Assembly: GCA_965652425.1 (NCBI GenBank)
Contig: CBFGVX010000002.1
Coordinates: 1-64,000 of the forward strand
Direction: 5' to 3'
DNA length: 64,000 nucleotides
Origin: JANSXG01 sp965652425
GTDB taxonomy: Bacteria > Planctomycetota > Phycisphaerae > Phycisphaerales > UBA1924
In this document: positions 44,067-53,127 of the stretch, one piece after another
How the letters are laid out: each line of letters starts with the position of its first letter
Position numbering within the stretch: the stretch's first letter is position 1
The notes under the pieces: generated by a model
The model's database searches: none
The model's input: only the letters and a program-made list of their open reading frames with translations
What the model was told of the DNA's origin: nothing
Made by a program: the position numbers and the translations under genes

Positions 44067-45077
44067 TCAGCTCGCCTCAGCGCGCGGGTGCGCATCGTTG
44101 TAGGCGTTGCGCAGGCGCTGCGTCGTCAGGTGCGTGTAGGTCTGCGTCGTGCTCAGCGACTGGTGGCCCAGCAGCTCCTGCACGGAGCGCAGGTCCGCGC
44201 CGTTGTCGAGCAGGTGCGTCGCGAAGGAGTGACGCAGGGTGTGCGGGCTGATCGAGGGGTCGAGGCCGACCTGGCGCAGGTACTTGTCGAGCTTGCGCCG
44301 GACCGAGCGGGACGACAGGCGACCGCCGTGCTTGTTGATGAACAGCGGGGGATCGGCCTTGTCGGGGCCCCACGCCGACGAGTAGCGCTCGTCGTTGGTG
44401 AGGATGTTCACATAGTGGCGGATGGCGGTCAGGGCGTGCGAGCCCAGCGGCACAAGGCGCTCCTTCTTGCCCTTGCCGCGGATGCGCAGGGCTTCCTGGT
44501 TCTCGTCGAGGTCGCGCATGCCGAGGTCGACCAGCTCCGACACACGGATACCGGTGGAGTACAGCGTTTCGAGCATCGCGCGGTCGCGGGCGCCGAGGAC
44601 ATCGTTGTCATCGGGAGCCGAGAGGAGCTGCTCGATCTGCTCGACCGTGATCGCCTTGGGCAGGCGCTTGGCCTGACGGGGCGTGCGGATCATGGTCATC
44701 GGGTTGGCTTCGACATACGAGTGCTTGAGCGCCCACTTGAAGAACGAGCGGAGCGTCGCGATCTTGCGGGCCATCGTCGCCGGCGAGTAGTTCTGGTCGG
44801 CGAGGTGGTTCAGGTATCCCCGGATCGTGTCCACGGAGGCGTTGCAGATCGCGCCCGTCAGCGTGCCGTTCGCGCTGTCGTTCTGGCCGGAGCGGACCTG
44901 CTCGACGGCCCGGGCCTCCGCCGCAGGGTCCACCCGCATGTTCAGTTCATCGACCAGGAACGACTGGTACTGACGAAGGTCGGCCCCGTAGCAGCGTGCG
45001 GTGTAGGGGCTGAAGTGGCGCTCGTCGGTCAGGTAGTTCAGAAAGCGGTCGATCAGGGGGAGGGTCTGGTTGCTCAT
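44067..45077 (-). CDS. xerC: Tyrosine recombinase XerC/XerD
   Basis: A 336-aa site-specific recombinase that resolves chromosome dimers at dif. It has an N-terminal SAM-like domain (LIDRFLNYLTDERHFSPYTA). The catalytic residues are Arg in TGIRVSELVDLG, the Lys region IRGKGKKERLVPLG, His-x-x-Arg in HTLRHSFATHLLDNGADLRS, His in LLGHQSLSTTQTYTHL and the Tyr nucleophile in TQTYTHLT. It carries an insertion of about 20 residues (residues 50-75, PAAEARAVEQVRSGQNDSAN) compared with most XerC. XerC and XerD cannot be separated here. There is no linked mobile element. Confidence 0.9.
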   Translation of the reverse strand: MSNQTLPLIDRFLNYLTDERHFSPYTARCYGADLRQYQSFLVDELNMRVDPAAEARAVEQVRSGQNDSANGTLTGAICNASVDTIRGYLNHLADQNYSPATMARKIATLRSFFKWALKHSYVEANPMTMIRTPRQAKRLPKAITVEQIEQLLSAPDDNDVLGARDRAMLETLYSTGIRVSELVDLGMRDLDENQEALRIRGKGKKERLVPLGSHALTAIRHYVNILTNDERYSSAWGPDKADPPLFINKHGGRLSSRSVRRKLDKYLRQVGLDPSISPHTLRHSFATHLLDNGADLRSVQELLGHQSLSTTQTYTHLTTQRLRNAYNDAHPRAEAS

Positions 45078-45158
45078 GGGATCGCTCCGGGTGGCGTTGG
45101 TGTGAAATCTGGTCGGGGTTGAGAGGCGGGATGGAGAAAGGTGCTGCGGCGGTTCGGA

Positions 45159-45473
45159 TCAGTTCCGAGGCGAGCCGCGCTGCTGCTCGGTCGGTTTGGC
45201 AGAGGTGGTGAACTGTTCGAGCGAGGCGTGGACGCGTCGCTTGAGTTCGTGGGCGACCATCGCCGCGTCGAACCAGTCAAAGTCGATGTCGTCGGCGTCG
45301 GCGAGTTCGGAGACCGCTTCGAGCAGTTCGGGCTCCTCGCCGCACTGGCAGACCAGCCGCCAGCGGTGCCCGTCCTTGAGCAGGGTGACCTCCTGCTCGG
45401 CGCGCGGGGTGTCCGCGTCGGGCCTCGGGCCGTCGGGGCAACTGCTGTGATTGTCGCGGGCGTGCGTGTGCAT
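45159..45473 (-). CDS. Hypothetical protein (104 aa)
   Basis: A 104-aa acidic protein with a His-rich N terminus (MHTHARDNHSSCPDG). The middle, LLKDGHRWRLVCQCGEEPEL, followed by DADDIDFDWFDAAMVAHELK, is compact and polar. There is no known domain, signal peptide or membrane segment. It lies upstream of xerC on the same strand with an 81-base gap and could be co-transcribed. The frame is probably real but the function is unknown. Confidence 0.5.
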   Translation of the reverse strand: MHTHARDNHSSCPDGPRPDADTPRAEQEVTLLKDGHRWRLVCQCGEEPELLEAVSELADADDIDFDWFDAAMVAHELKRRVHASLEQFTTSAKPTEQQRGSPRN

Positions 45474-45517
45474 CCCGGGCCTCCCTGTGCCGCGCTGACG
45501 CGGCGGGGAGCCGGGGA

Positions 45518-46315
45518 TCAGCGGGGCGGACTGGTGTTCTGCTTCTGGCTACGCTCGGTCAGCCGCCGGCGTTCGTTGTCCAGCAACTGCGAGAGCGCCT
45601 GGAAACAGGCGAATTCTTCGAACCGCGCCATGCTCTGCGTGTATCGCTCCCAGCCCATCGCCGACTCGGGGTCGTGCCGGGCGTGGGCGTAATTCTGGAT
45701 CTGGTTCCGCACGAGGCCGTTCGTCGCGTCGTACATCGCGCTGACCTGGTTGATCGCCTGGCCGGGCGTGCTCGATTCGGAACGGAAATTCGCGTCGGTC
45801 GCTGCGGTCTGCAGCGCCCGGGGGTTGAACTCGCTCTGGTCGAGAAGCTGCATCGTTTCCGAACGGGCGAACAGGACGAGGTTCAAACCGAGCGACGGAG
45901 GGTCATACGGATCCCAGAAGGTGATCGACCCCACCAGCACACCGTCGGCGTTGAGCTGCCGAGCGAGCTGGAGGGCCTGCCCCTGGGTCTCGATGGCCGG
46001 AAGTCCCAGCGTACGCATTGCCTCGAGCGAACGGTTCAGCGGCAGGGCCGTGATGCCCCGGGCCTGAACGATCTGCGACACCATCGCATCGGAGATCCGA
46101 AGTTCGTCAGCGAAGCTGACGCCGGACTCGTTGCGAAACGGCGCGACCGCCCAGACCACTTCGCGCTCGTTCGCGTACGGCGCATCGAGGATCACCGGGT
46201 CGCTGGCGTACTTCGGCTTGGAACTGCACCCGATGGCAAGCATCGGAAGCAGCACCAGCAGAGCGGCTGCGGCTCGGCGGAAAAAGTGAGAGAGCATGGC
46301 GTGTTCGGTTGTCAT
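45518..46315 (-). CDS. Lipoprotein with a curli/TolB-like N-terminal domain
   Basis: About 265 aa, starting at MTTEHAMLSHFF (alternative ATG six codons later), with lipobox LLPMLAIGC. The domain opens VVWAVAPFRNESGVSFADEL and continues SQIVQARGITALPLNRSLE. ALQLARQLNADGVLVGSITF is typical of lipoproteins that assemble nucleotide- or peptidoglycan-associated complexes (CsgG/GNA1162-like), so this is a periplasm-facing lipoprotein. No peptidoglycan anchor domain is seen. It lies 214 bases downstream of a TolB-like gene on the same strand. Confidence 0.68.
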   Translation of the reverse strand: MTTEHAMLSHFFRRAAAALLVLLPMLAIGCSSKPKYASDPVILDAPYANEREVVWAVAPFRNESGVSFADELRISDAMVSQIVQARGITALPLNRSLEAMRTLGLPAIETQGQALQLARQLNADGVLVGSITFWDPYDPPSLGLNLVLFARSETMQLLDQSEFNPRALQTAATDANFRSESSTPGQAINQVSAMYDATNGLVRNQIQNYAHARHDPESAMGWERYTQSMARFEEFACFQALSQLLDNERRRLTERSQKQNTSPPR

Positions 46316-46528
46316 GGCGTCCTGCCCGATCCGTCGGGATCCTCCCGGCGGTGAAGTACGGTGTGCGTGGCCCGATCCTCCCCTGATCCGGAGAGGGGTT
46401 GCCCAGACTATTCGTCGGACAACCACGGGCTTCGGCTTGCGAATCGCGGCGGCGGCGGTTGAGCCGCGACCACGAGAGAGATCGAGTGTGCCGGTTGGAA
46501 CCGGCCAGATCCGTGAAGAGAGCGTCGA

Positions 46529-47800
46529 TCAGTCGTTCGGGCTCACCGGCACATTCGCCAGGTCGCTGCGACCGGGCAGTTCGTAGCCCGCAGCCGTGAT
46601 CGCCTGCTCCGGCCCGATCGACCAGATGTTGTCGTTGCCCGAGCGGTCGGAGATGAAGTAGATCCGGTTGTCGGGGCCCCAGGTCGGCATGACATTCACG
46701 AACCAGCCGCCGGTGAGATTGGTGCGCGACGAGCCGTCCAGGCGCTGGATCCAGATGTCCGCAAAGTCGGGCTTCTGGGAGTCATCAGCGGGGGGGTTGA
46801 ACACCGTCGAGAAGGCGATGTACTGGCCGTCCCAGCTCCATGAGGGGTTGATGATCGCGGCGACGGAGCTGGAAGCGATCTCGGTGGGCATCATCGCTTC
46901 GCCATCGATGTAATCGATGGTCCACAGGCTGAAGAGCCGCCCACCGCGATCGCGGGCACGCTGGAACATGAGCTTGGTGCCGTTGGGCTGCCACTCGGGG
47001 AACAGGCCGTAGGTCAGGAACTTCAGGCGCGAGGGCATGCGAACATCGGTGACCCAGATTTCCCAGCGGTCGCTGGTCTCGCCGCGGCGACAGAACGCGA
47101 TCGTGCGTCCGTCGGGCGACCAGGTCGGGTGCAGGTCGTCAGCGGTGTCGGAGGTGATCTGCACCGCCTGGCCGCCATCGACATTCATGACATAGATGTC
47201 CCACGAGCCGTTGCGGTTGCTGGCAAAGGCGATCCGCGAGCCGTCGGGGCTGACCGCGGGCATGATGTCGTGGGCCGGATCTGAGGTGAGCTGCGTCACC
47301 GCGGTGCCGTCGATCGACTTGCTGTAGATCGAGGCCGTGGGGCGGTGGCGGGTGGAGCTGAAGTAGATCGTGCGCCCATCGGGAGCGATGGTCGGATCGA
47401 AGTCGATGCCTTCGCCGGAGAAAGTGATCTGGCTGATGTTCTCGGTGGCGTCGGGCAGTGTGAGGTGGGCCTGCGAGCGGGCGTTGGCGTTGGGGATCTC
47501 GCCGAAAAGCGAGAAGTTCGGCGAGCGGGTGGTCCCGGTGGTGCCCGCGTTGGCCTCGGAGAAGGAGGCGGGGATGGTGGTGGTGGGGGTGGTCACCGTG
47601 CCGCGACGGTTGGCGAACTGGGCGAAGGGATCGCGGTAGTAATTGCCCGAGCGCTCGGTGCCGGTGTTGGTCTGCGGCTCGGCGCTGGGCTGCACGCTGG
47701 CGACCGGCGACGACGAGGAGCACGCCCCGAGCAGAAGAGCGGGGCAGACGAGGGCGGCGAGGCCGAAGCGGCGGGCGAGCGTGTTCGTGCGATGAGACAT
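46529..47800 (-). CDS. TolB-like lipoprotein with WD40-like beta propeller
   Basis: A 423-aa lipoprotein with lipobox LLLGAC near residue 26 and a Ser/Thr-rich stalk. The remaining domain has PD40 propeller blades, each with a DP..SPDG...AF.S.R core: FDPTIAPDGRTIYFSSTRHR, MPAVSPDGSRIAFASNRNGS, HPTWSPDGRTIAFCRRGETS and MPTWGPDNRIYFISDRSGND. Such propellers act in TolB-like outer-membrane integrity systems or as binding proteins. No Pal gene is evident, though the next lipoprotein may be a partner. It has a long upstream non-coding region. Confidence 0.82.
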   Translation of the reverse strand: MSHRTNTLARRFGLAALVCPALLLGACSSSSPVASVQPSAEPQTNTGTERSGNYYRDPFAQFANRRGTVTTPTTTIPASFSEANAGTTGTTRSPNFSLFGEIPNANARSQAHLTLPDATENISQITFSGEGIDFDPTIAPDGRTIYFSSTRHRPTASIYSKSIDGTAVTQLTSDPAHDIMPAVSPDGSRIAFASNRNGSWDIYVMNVDGGQAVQITSDTADDLHPTWSPDGRTIAFCRRGETSDRWEIWVTDVRMPSRLKFLTYGLFPEWQPNGTKLMFQRARDRGGRLFSLWTIDYIDGEAMMPTEIASSSVAAIINPSWSWDGQYIAFSTVFNPPADDSQKPDFADIWIQRLDGSSRTNLTGGWFVNVMPTWGPDNRIYFISDRSGNDNIWSIGPEQAITAAGYELPGRSDLANVPVSPND

Positions 47801-48155
47801 GGGAATCGGGCCTCCAGCGGCGTTGGTGGTGAGAGCAACCGGACCCGCATGGCCTCTGGCCAGCGGGGGACCTGGTGCCCGCGTAGCCGACTCCGTCGAC
47901 GACGAGGCAGAAACTGAGTGTGATCGTGTTGTGCATCCGGCCCGGTGGGCCGAACTTCCACCCGCGTTCCACGCAGAGGGTCTTATCGGACTCGTGAGCC
48001 GACTCGCTTGAGAGCGCGGTTACACGAACCAGACCTTCTATTCGGACTACACCGTTTCGGACCTGAGCCGAAAACGATCACCAAGGCCAACATTTCTCGG
48101 AACTGGGGGGGACCGGGCGGAAATTGCGCCCGGAATAACACCGCGAGCCGGTGAG

Positions 48156-48192
48156 CGCTCCAGCCAGCGCCTCCTCCGAACGCTGGCGAGCG
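48156..48192. repeat. Strong intergenic hairpin
   Basis: CGCTC and GCCAGCG pair with CGCTGGC and GAGCG, with a 2-base bulge and an 11-base loop, giving 12 bp. No T-tract follows on either strand, so the role is unclear. Confidence 0.6.
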
Positions 48193-48310
48193 GTTTCATC
48201 CGGCCCGCGGGTGTGTGGCGAATTGACAGGTTATCCACCAGCCCGACGGATCGGGATTGGCAATGTACCGCGCAAAGCGCTGATTTCGACCCGAAAAAAG
48301 GAAATTGACA

Positions 48311-48338
48311 CAAAAATACCCGCCTCATGGGAGGCGGG
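48311..48338 (-). terminator. Intrinsic terminator of the ANTAR regulator gene
   Basis: On the minus strand CCCGCCTC, loop CCAT, GAGGCGGG, then TATTTTTG. It lies about 60 bases past the regulator stop. Confidence 0.75.
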
Positions 48339-48395
48339 GGAACGCAGCAGCAATGCCGAAAAGCTCGTTTTCAGATCAAAAAGGCCGGTGCCGGG

Positions 48396-48998
48396 TCAGT
48401 CCGACACGGACTCGAGCCGGCCGGTCTCGAGGACCTCGTTGGCCACATCGATCAGCTTGCGCCGGTTGTTGCGGGCCTCGCGCTGCAGGCGGGTGTGGGC
48501 TTCGGCTTCGGTCCAGCCGTGGGTCTCGATGAGCTTCCACTTGGCCTGCTCCACGATCCGACGATGGGTCAGCGTGGTCTCGAGCTGATCGATCCGCTTG
48601 GCCTGCTCTTCGGAAGCGAGCGCTCGTGCCCAGGCAATCGAGATGGTCACCCTGAGGTTGTCGGTGGACACCGGCTTGAGCAGGTAGCCGAACACGCCGT
48701 TGTTCTGGGCCTCTTCGATGTACTTCTTGTCGGAGAAGGCCGAGACGATGATCGAGGGGATGCCGTGCTCTTCCCACAGCACCCGGGCGACCTCGAGGCC
48801 ATCGACCTCGGGCATGCGGATGTCGAGCAGGCAGATATCCGGGTCCTCTTCGACGCCGAGATCGATGGCTTCCTGACCGTTCGAGGCCGGACCGATAATC
48901 TCGAAGCCGAGCGATTTGAGCGAGGATGCCAGACCGGTCGCCATCAGCGATTCATCGTCGGCAACCAGAACGGTGGTGGGCATGGAGGAGAGTTTCAT
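48396..48998 (-). CDS. ANTAR-domain response regulator
   Basis: 200 aa from ATG 48998. A receiver domain (TTVLVADDESLMATGLASSL, phospho-acceptor Asp in ICLLDIRMPEVDG, Lys in GYLLKPVSTDNL) is followed by a coiled linker and an ANTAR domain (HRRIVEQAKWKLIETHGWTE, EARNNRRKLIDVANEVLE). ANTAR domains bind paired RNA hairpins and stop terminators forming. This regulator therefore probably controls RNA elongation, as with AmiR/NasR/EutV. No histidine kinase is adjacent, so the partner is elsewhere. The stop of the gene lies close to its terminator. Confidence 0.88.
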   Translation of the reverse strand: MKLSSMPTTVLVADDESLMATGLASSLKSLGFEIIGPASNGQEAIDLGVEEDPDICLLDIRMPEVDGLEVARVLWEEHGIPSIIVSAFSDKKYIEEAQNNGVFGYLLKPVSTDNLRVTISIAWARALASEEQAKRIDQLETTLTHRRIVEQAKWKLIETHGWTEAEAHTRLQREARNNRRKLIDVANEVLETGRLESVSD

Positions 48999-49240
48999 CG
49001 TGCTGCTGAATCCTCGTGCAGAGGGTGCCGTTTGTACCATCCCGGCGACGAACACATGGCCGCTGGGCATTCATGGTGGGAGAGAAGGAAGAAGATTCCG
49101 TAGCGCCTCGGCTGCAGACGGGACGGTGAGCATAGCGGATATTTCAGCCGTGTAAACACTAGGGGAGTTCCGGACCGCCAGCGGGTCCGTCGAAAAGATT
49201 TTTTTCAACCCAGGCCCGGGACCTGCCCCCCGCTCGGGAT

Positions 49241-50440
49241 TCAGTCCAGCCAGTCCTTTTTCTCCAGTCTTTCGGGGACATAAACCTCGCTGACATAGGA
49301 AATGTCCTTGGTGATCAGGGATTCCACCTCCATTTTGAAGCCGTTGGAGAGCATTTTCCTGATCTCCAGTTGCCAGGGCTTCTTGTCCTTGAACCACGGG
49401 TAATCCGCGATCTGCTTGGCCCGGGTGATGTCCCGGTCGTTGAGGGAGATCTGGACATCGTCGGACAGGTCGCACCGCTCGTAGTCGATGGCCCGGATGC
49501 CCAGGAACTTGGCATCGGGGATCGCCATCCGCTCCGACTCGTAGGCCAGTGCGATCGAGCCCTGCTTGATCACCGAGTAGATGTAGTGCCCCCATGGGTC
49601 GCAGTCGAGCAGGCAGTAGACCGGCAGGCCGAGCTCCTCGTTGAGTCGCCGCAGCATCCGTCGCACGCCCCGGGGCGGCTGGCCCGAGCCCTCGGTCAGG
49701 ATGCAGTTGTGTTTCTCCCAGAAGCGGTCCTCGTTGAAGCGCTGCCAGACGGTGTCCTTCTCGACATGAAGGATGAAGTCGGCTTCGCACTTCTTGAACT
49801 TGATGACCGACTCCTCGCAGATGGAGGGGATCGCGTAGCCGCCGGTGCCCATCCTGCGGCAATTGATCTCGTCGCCGTTGTCGAGCACGGTGATGTTGCC
49901 GACCATCGTGCCGCGCTTCTTGGCGAAGATGTGCAGCTCTTCGCGCAGGGCCCCGAGGATGACCTCGAGGTCTTCGAGCACGGCGTCGGACTCGGTCTGG
50001 TCGTTGAGGGTCTTTTCCTTGGTGCCGGTGATGGTGTGCAGGGACTTGTAGTACATGCCGCGAAGGCTGAGCGTCTTGCTGGCTTCGAGCAGGTCCTTCA
50101 CGCCCGCTGACAGCAGCAGGGTCTGCATGAACTTGCGGCTGGTCTTGAGGTCGAACAGCGGGCGGGCGCTGGTGAGGTCACCCATCTCAAGGATGCGGGC
50201 CTTCTTGTTGTAGCTGGTGTTGCTCAGCGAGCGGCTGGGCACATCCATCTCCGGGTCCTTGCCCGCGAGTCCGGCTTTGGCGACCTCGGTGGCGAGGGAC
50301 TCGATGGCCTTGAGGGTCTTGGCATCGGTGGAGCGCCCGGCGGGGCCCTTGGTCGTCGTGCGCGCGGGAGAGGCGGCCTTCTTGGAGGTCTTCTTCGTGG
50401 TCTTCTTGCCGACCTTTTTCGTGGTGCGTTTCTTGGCCAT
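49241..50440 (-). CDS. top6A: DNA topoisomerase VI subunit A
   Basis: A 399-aa Spo11-like catalytic subunit that makes the double-strand break. The catalytic tyrosine is in SLRGMYYKSLHTI, matching the RxxYY pattern. The Toprim domain holds ILTEGSGQPPRGVRRM with its Glu and YCLLDCDPWGHYIYSVIKQG with the DxD residues that bind Mg. Topoisomerase VI is archaeal and plant-like and found in few bacteria. The N terminus carries a lysine-rich tail (MAKKRTTKKVGKKTTKKTSK). It follows the ATPase subunit gene by three bases, so the two are translated from one message. Confidence 0.93.
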   Translation of the reverse strand: MAKKRTTKKVGKKTTKKTSKKAASPARTTTKGPAGRSTDAKTLKAIESLATEVAKAGLAGKDPEMDVPSRSLSNTSYNKKARILEMGDLTSARPLFDLKTSRKFMQTLLLSAGVKDLLEASKTLSLRGMYYKSLHTITGTKEKTLNDQTESDAVLEDLEVILGALREELHIFAKKRGTMVGNITVLDNGDEINCRRMGTGGYAIPSICEESVIKFKKCEADFILHVEKDTVWQRFNEDRFWEKHNCILTEGSGQPPRGVRRMLRRLNEELGLPVYCLLDCDPWGHYIYSVIKQGSIALAYESERMAIPDAKFLGIRAIDYERCDLSDDVQISLNDRDITRAKQIADYPWFKDKKPWQLEIRKMLSNGFKMEVESLITKDISYVSEVYVPERLEKKDWLD

Positions 50441-50443
50441 GGT

Positions 50444-52390
50444 TCAGTTCTTCCCGCCGCTGCGCTTCCGCTTGACCTTCTTCTTGACGACTTTCTTCTT
50501 CACCTTGCGCTTCGTCTTCGGCGGGTCGGACTCGCCGAAGAGGTTGCGGTCGCTGTCGTCGTCATCGTCGTCGCGCTCGCGCGCGTCGGCGATGGCGTCG
50601 AGATCGAGGTCGGAGCCGCGTGTGGCCTTGGTCTTCGTCGGAGGGCCGTCTTCGTCGCTGCTGAACTCTCGGATGAACACCGAGTCGTCCTTGGCCAGCC
50701 GTCCGCCGTCGTCGATCTTCTTGCCCTCCTCGTCGAGCACATCGTCGAACTGCGCGGTCTTGGCTTCGGCCGTCGCGAGCAGCGCGGCGTAGAGCTTCTC
50801 GGTGTCGACGCCGGTGATGTGGTTGCAGGCCTTGGAGATCTCGCCGATGTAGCGCTTGAACACGCCGCGGCGTTCGCCCTCGCGGCGCATGCGCTGGCGC
50901 CGGCGCAGGTAGGTGCCGAGCTTGCGCCCGCAGTCCTGCAGCGCGAGCTTCATCTCCTTGCGGATCTCGTCGTAGTCGGCGATCGCTTCCTTGGACTCGC
51001 TGGTGAACGGCACCCAGACCGAGGCCATGTGGATCATGAAGATGATCGGGCCTTGGGGCAGGCCGTTGCGGGGCTGCTGGAGCTGGTAGCCGCGCCAGTT
51101 GGTTTCGAGCACGGCCTTGAAGCTCGAGCAGGCCGACTGCTGGTACTGCAGCGGCACGCGGTTGGCGAAGCGGAAGACCTTGGCGGTTTCTTCCGAGGGC
51201 AGGTTGCCGCCGTATGCGATGCCCGCCTCGATGACGAAGGGGCGTCCGCGATACACGGCGGGCGGGCGGCTGGAAGCCGTGATGAACTCCGGCTCCATGC
51301 CCTGCTGCAGGCCCTTGAGCAGCGTCTTCACGCCGATCGGGCTGAGGCAGTTGGTGGGCGGCCCGATGACCTTCACCTCCTGCAGGGCCTTGTACATCTT
51401 CTCGGCTTCGGCGTGGCCGACCGACTTCACCCACGAGCGCGTGGTCAGCCCGGCGTGTTCGGTCACCTGCTGGGCAACCTTCGGGCCGATGCGGCAGAAC
51501 TCGTTCGAGAAGAAGCCGCCGAGCTGCGAGTGCTCGGTGCGCTCGAGCATGGAAATCAGCGTGCCGAGCTCGATGCCGTGCGGGTGGGGCTTGATTTCCT
51601 CGGGCTGCTCGGGCAGCTCGTCGACGCTGCGCTCGTACACGACGGTCTCGCCGTCGGGGCTTTTGGAGGTGGGTGGCGTCTTGTACTCGAAGCGCGCGTG
51701 CGGGTTGGCGATGGCCGAGAGCTGGATGTACTCGTCCACCGAACGAGCGCCGGTGAAGTACTTGCCCTGCAGCTCGATCTCGACGCGCGTGCCGCTGCCG
51801 GTCTTGCCGCCGTCGGTGAAGAGGTGGTCGAACTGCGGCGCTTCCTCGTCGTGGATGACATCGGCGCGGTTCTTCGAGGTGTCCATCTTCAGGATCATCT
51901 CGTGCGTCGCCTTGCGCGGGCCGGGCTTGGAGAGGATGCGCACCGGCTTGCCGGTGGTGATCAGCCCGTACATGCCCGCGGCGGAGATGCCGATGCCCTG
52001 CTGGCCCCGGCTCATCTTCAGCCGGTGGAACTTCGAGCCGTAGAGCAGGCGACCGAAGATGTTCTCAATCTGCTTGCGCACGATGCCGGGGCCGTTGTCC
52101 TGCACGATGACCACATAGCGGTCCTCGGCGACCTTGGGCTTGTGGACGATCTCCACGAGGATGTCCGGCAGGATGCCCGCCTCCTCGCAGGCGTCGAGCG
52201 AGTTGTCGACGGCTTCCTTGATCGTGGTCAGCAGGGCCTTGCGCGGGTTGTCGAAGCCGAGCAGGTGCCGGTTCTTGGCGAAGAACTCCGAGACGGAGAT
52301 GTCCCGCTGCTTGGTGGCCATCGACTCAGCGGTCGCGGGCTTGCGGCTGGATTTGCGGGACGATGATCTGGGCTGTGCTGCGGTCGCCAT
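50444..52390 (-). CDS. top6B: DNA topoisomerase VI subunit B
   Basis: A 648-aa GHKL-family ATPase subunit of topoisomerase VI. The start motif SVSEFFAKNRHLLGFDNPRK precedes the ATP site KEAVDNSLDACEEAGILPDI, QDNGPGIVRKQIENIFGRLL and MSRGQQGIGISAAGMYG. The helix-two-turn-helix and transducer domains follow (residues about 230-560), including VIGPPTNCLSPIGVKTLLK. The C terminus ends in an acidic stretch (RERDDDDDDSDRN) followed by a basic stretch (KKKVVKKKVKRKRSGGKN), which is not found in typical archaeal subunits. Confidence 0.94.
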   Translation of the reverse strand: MATAAQPRSSSRKSSRKPATAESMATKQRDISVSEFFAKNRHLLGFDNPRKALLTTIKEAVDNSLDACEEAGILPDILVEIVHKPKVAEDRYVVIVQDNGPGIVRKQIENIFGRLLYGSKFHRLKMSRGQQGIGISAAGMYGLITTGKPVRILSKPGPRKATHEMILKMDTSKNRADVIHDEEAPQFDHLFTDGGKTGSGTRVEIELQGKYFTGARSVDEYIQLSAIANPHARFEYKTPPTSKSPDGETVVYERSVDELPEQPEEIKPHPHGIELGTLISMLERTEHSQLGGFFSNEFCRIGPKVAQQVTEHAGLTTRSWVKSVGHAEAEKMYKALQEVKVIGPPTNCLSPIGVKTLLKGLQQGMEPEFITASSRPPAVYRGRPFVIEAGIAYGGNLPSEETAKVFRFANRVPLQYQQSACSSFKAVLETNWRGYQLQQPRNGLPQGPIIFMIHMASVWVPFTSESKEAIADYDEIRKEMKLALQDCGRKLGTYLRRRQRMRREGERRGVFKRYIGEISKACNHITGVDTEKLYAALLATAEAKTAQFDDVLDEEGKKIDDGGRLAKDDSVFIREFSSDEDGPPTKTKATRGSDLDLDAIADARERDDDDDDSDRNLFGESDPPKTKRKVKKKVVKKKVKRKRSGGKN

Positions 52391-52598
52391 CCGTGGTGTC
52401 GCGCTCCGTGAAAGGAGAGGAAGGTGGCCGGCGGCTCCGCCGCCAGCGGGCCGAGTCTAGCAAGTGTTGCCGGGAGCGCGAAAGCGGGCGGGGACGCAAA
52501 ATCCGCTATGATCCCCGACCCGCCGGCGGAGGCGCCGGTCGGAACCCTCACCAGATCAACCTCTTGAGAGTCGCCGCAAGGCGCGAAGGACATCGACC

Positions 52599-53069
52599 AT
52601 GGAAACCACCCTCATCATCCTCAAGCCCGATGCGGTCCAGCGCGGCCTGATGGGCAAGATCATCACCCGCTTCGAGGAGAAGGGCCTGCAGATCGTCGGC
52701 GCGAAGCTGATGAAGATCTCCGATGAACTGGCCGCCACCCATTACCAGGACCACAAGGGCAAACCCTTCTACGACGGCCTCGTCGGCTTCATGACCTCCA
52801 GCCCGGTGATGATCCTGGCGATTCGCGGCGTGGGAGCGATCGCGATCAGCCGCTCCATGATGGGGGCCACCTTCGGCTCCAAGGCCGACGCCGGTACCAT
52901 TCGCGGCGACTTCGGCGTCTCCAACTCGTTCAACCTGATCCACGGTTCCGATTCGCCCGAGGCCGCCAAGCGAGAACTCGGCCTGTTCTTCAAGGACGGC
53001 GAAGTGCTCGACTTCGACCGCCCGATCAACCAGTGGGTGTACGACTACTCCGGCGGCGACCCCGAGTAA
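52599..53069 (+). CDS. ndk: Nucleoside diphosphate kinase
   Basis: A 156-aa enzyme that balances nucleoside triphosphates. The start METTLIILKPDAVQRGLMG is canonical and the phosphorylated histidine is in SNSFNLIHGSDSPEAA. PVMILAIRGVGAIAISRSMM continues the fold, though VVA-type positions are replaced by RGVGAIAISR, slightly divergent. The C terminus ends NQWVYDYSGGDPE. It stands alone between topoisomerase VI and a convergent heme A synthase gene and is followed by a strong terminator. Confidence 0.93.
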   Translation: METTLIILKPDAVQRGLMGKIITRFEEKGLQIVGAKLMKISDELAATHYQDHKGKPFYDGLVGFMTSSPVMILAIRGVGAIAISRSMMGATFGSKADAGTIRGDFGVSNSFNLIHGSDSPEAAKRELGLFFKDGEVLDFDRPINQWVYDYSGGDPE

Positions 53070-53097
53070 GACCGAACGACTTCGGCTTTCCGAGAAA

Positions 53098-53120
53098 CCC
53101 ACCGATCCGGTGGGTTTTTT
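53098..53120 (+). terminator. Intrinsic terminator of ndk
   Basis: CCCACCG (53098-53104), loop ATC, CGGTGGG (53108-53114), then TTTTTT. The tight loop favours the plus strand. Confidence 0.85.
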
Positions 53121-53127
53121 CGTGCGC

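Larger units (their letters stand above)
47801..48395. other. Gene-free stretch between TolB-like gene and ANTAR regulator
   Basis: About 600 bases without a supported gene. It holds a strong hairpin at 48156-48192 and the terminator of the response regulator at 48311-48338. It should include the promoter of the TolB-like gene; no clear consensus was found. No tRNA, tmRNA or rnpB signature is visible. Confidence 0.5.

Noticed and set aside
44067..45077. Phage or integron integrase
   Set aside because: The protein has XerC/D length and motifs, and no attachment sites, cassettes or phage genes are nearby.
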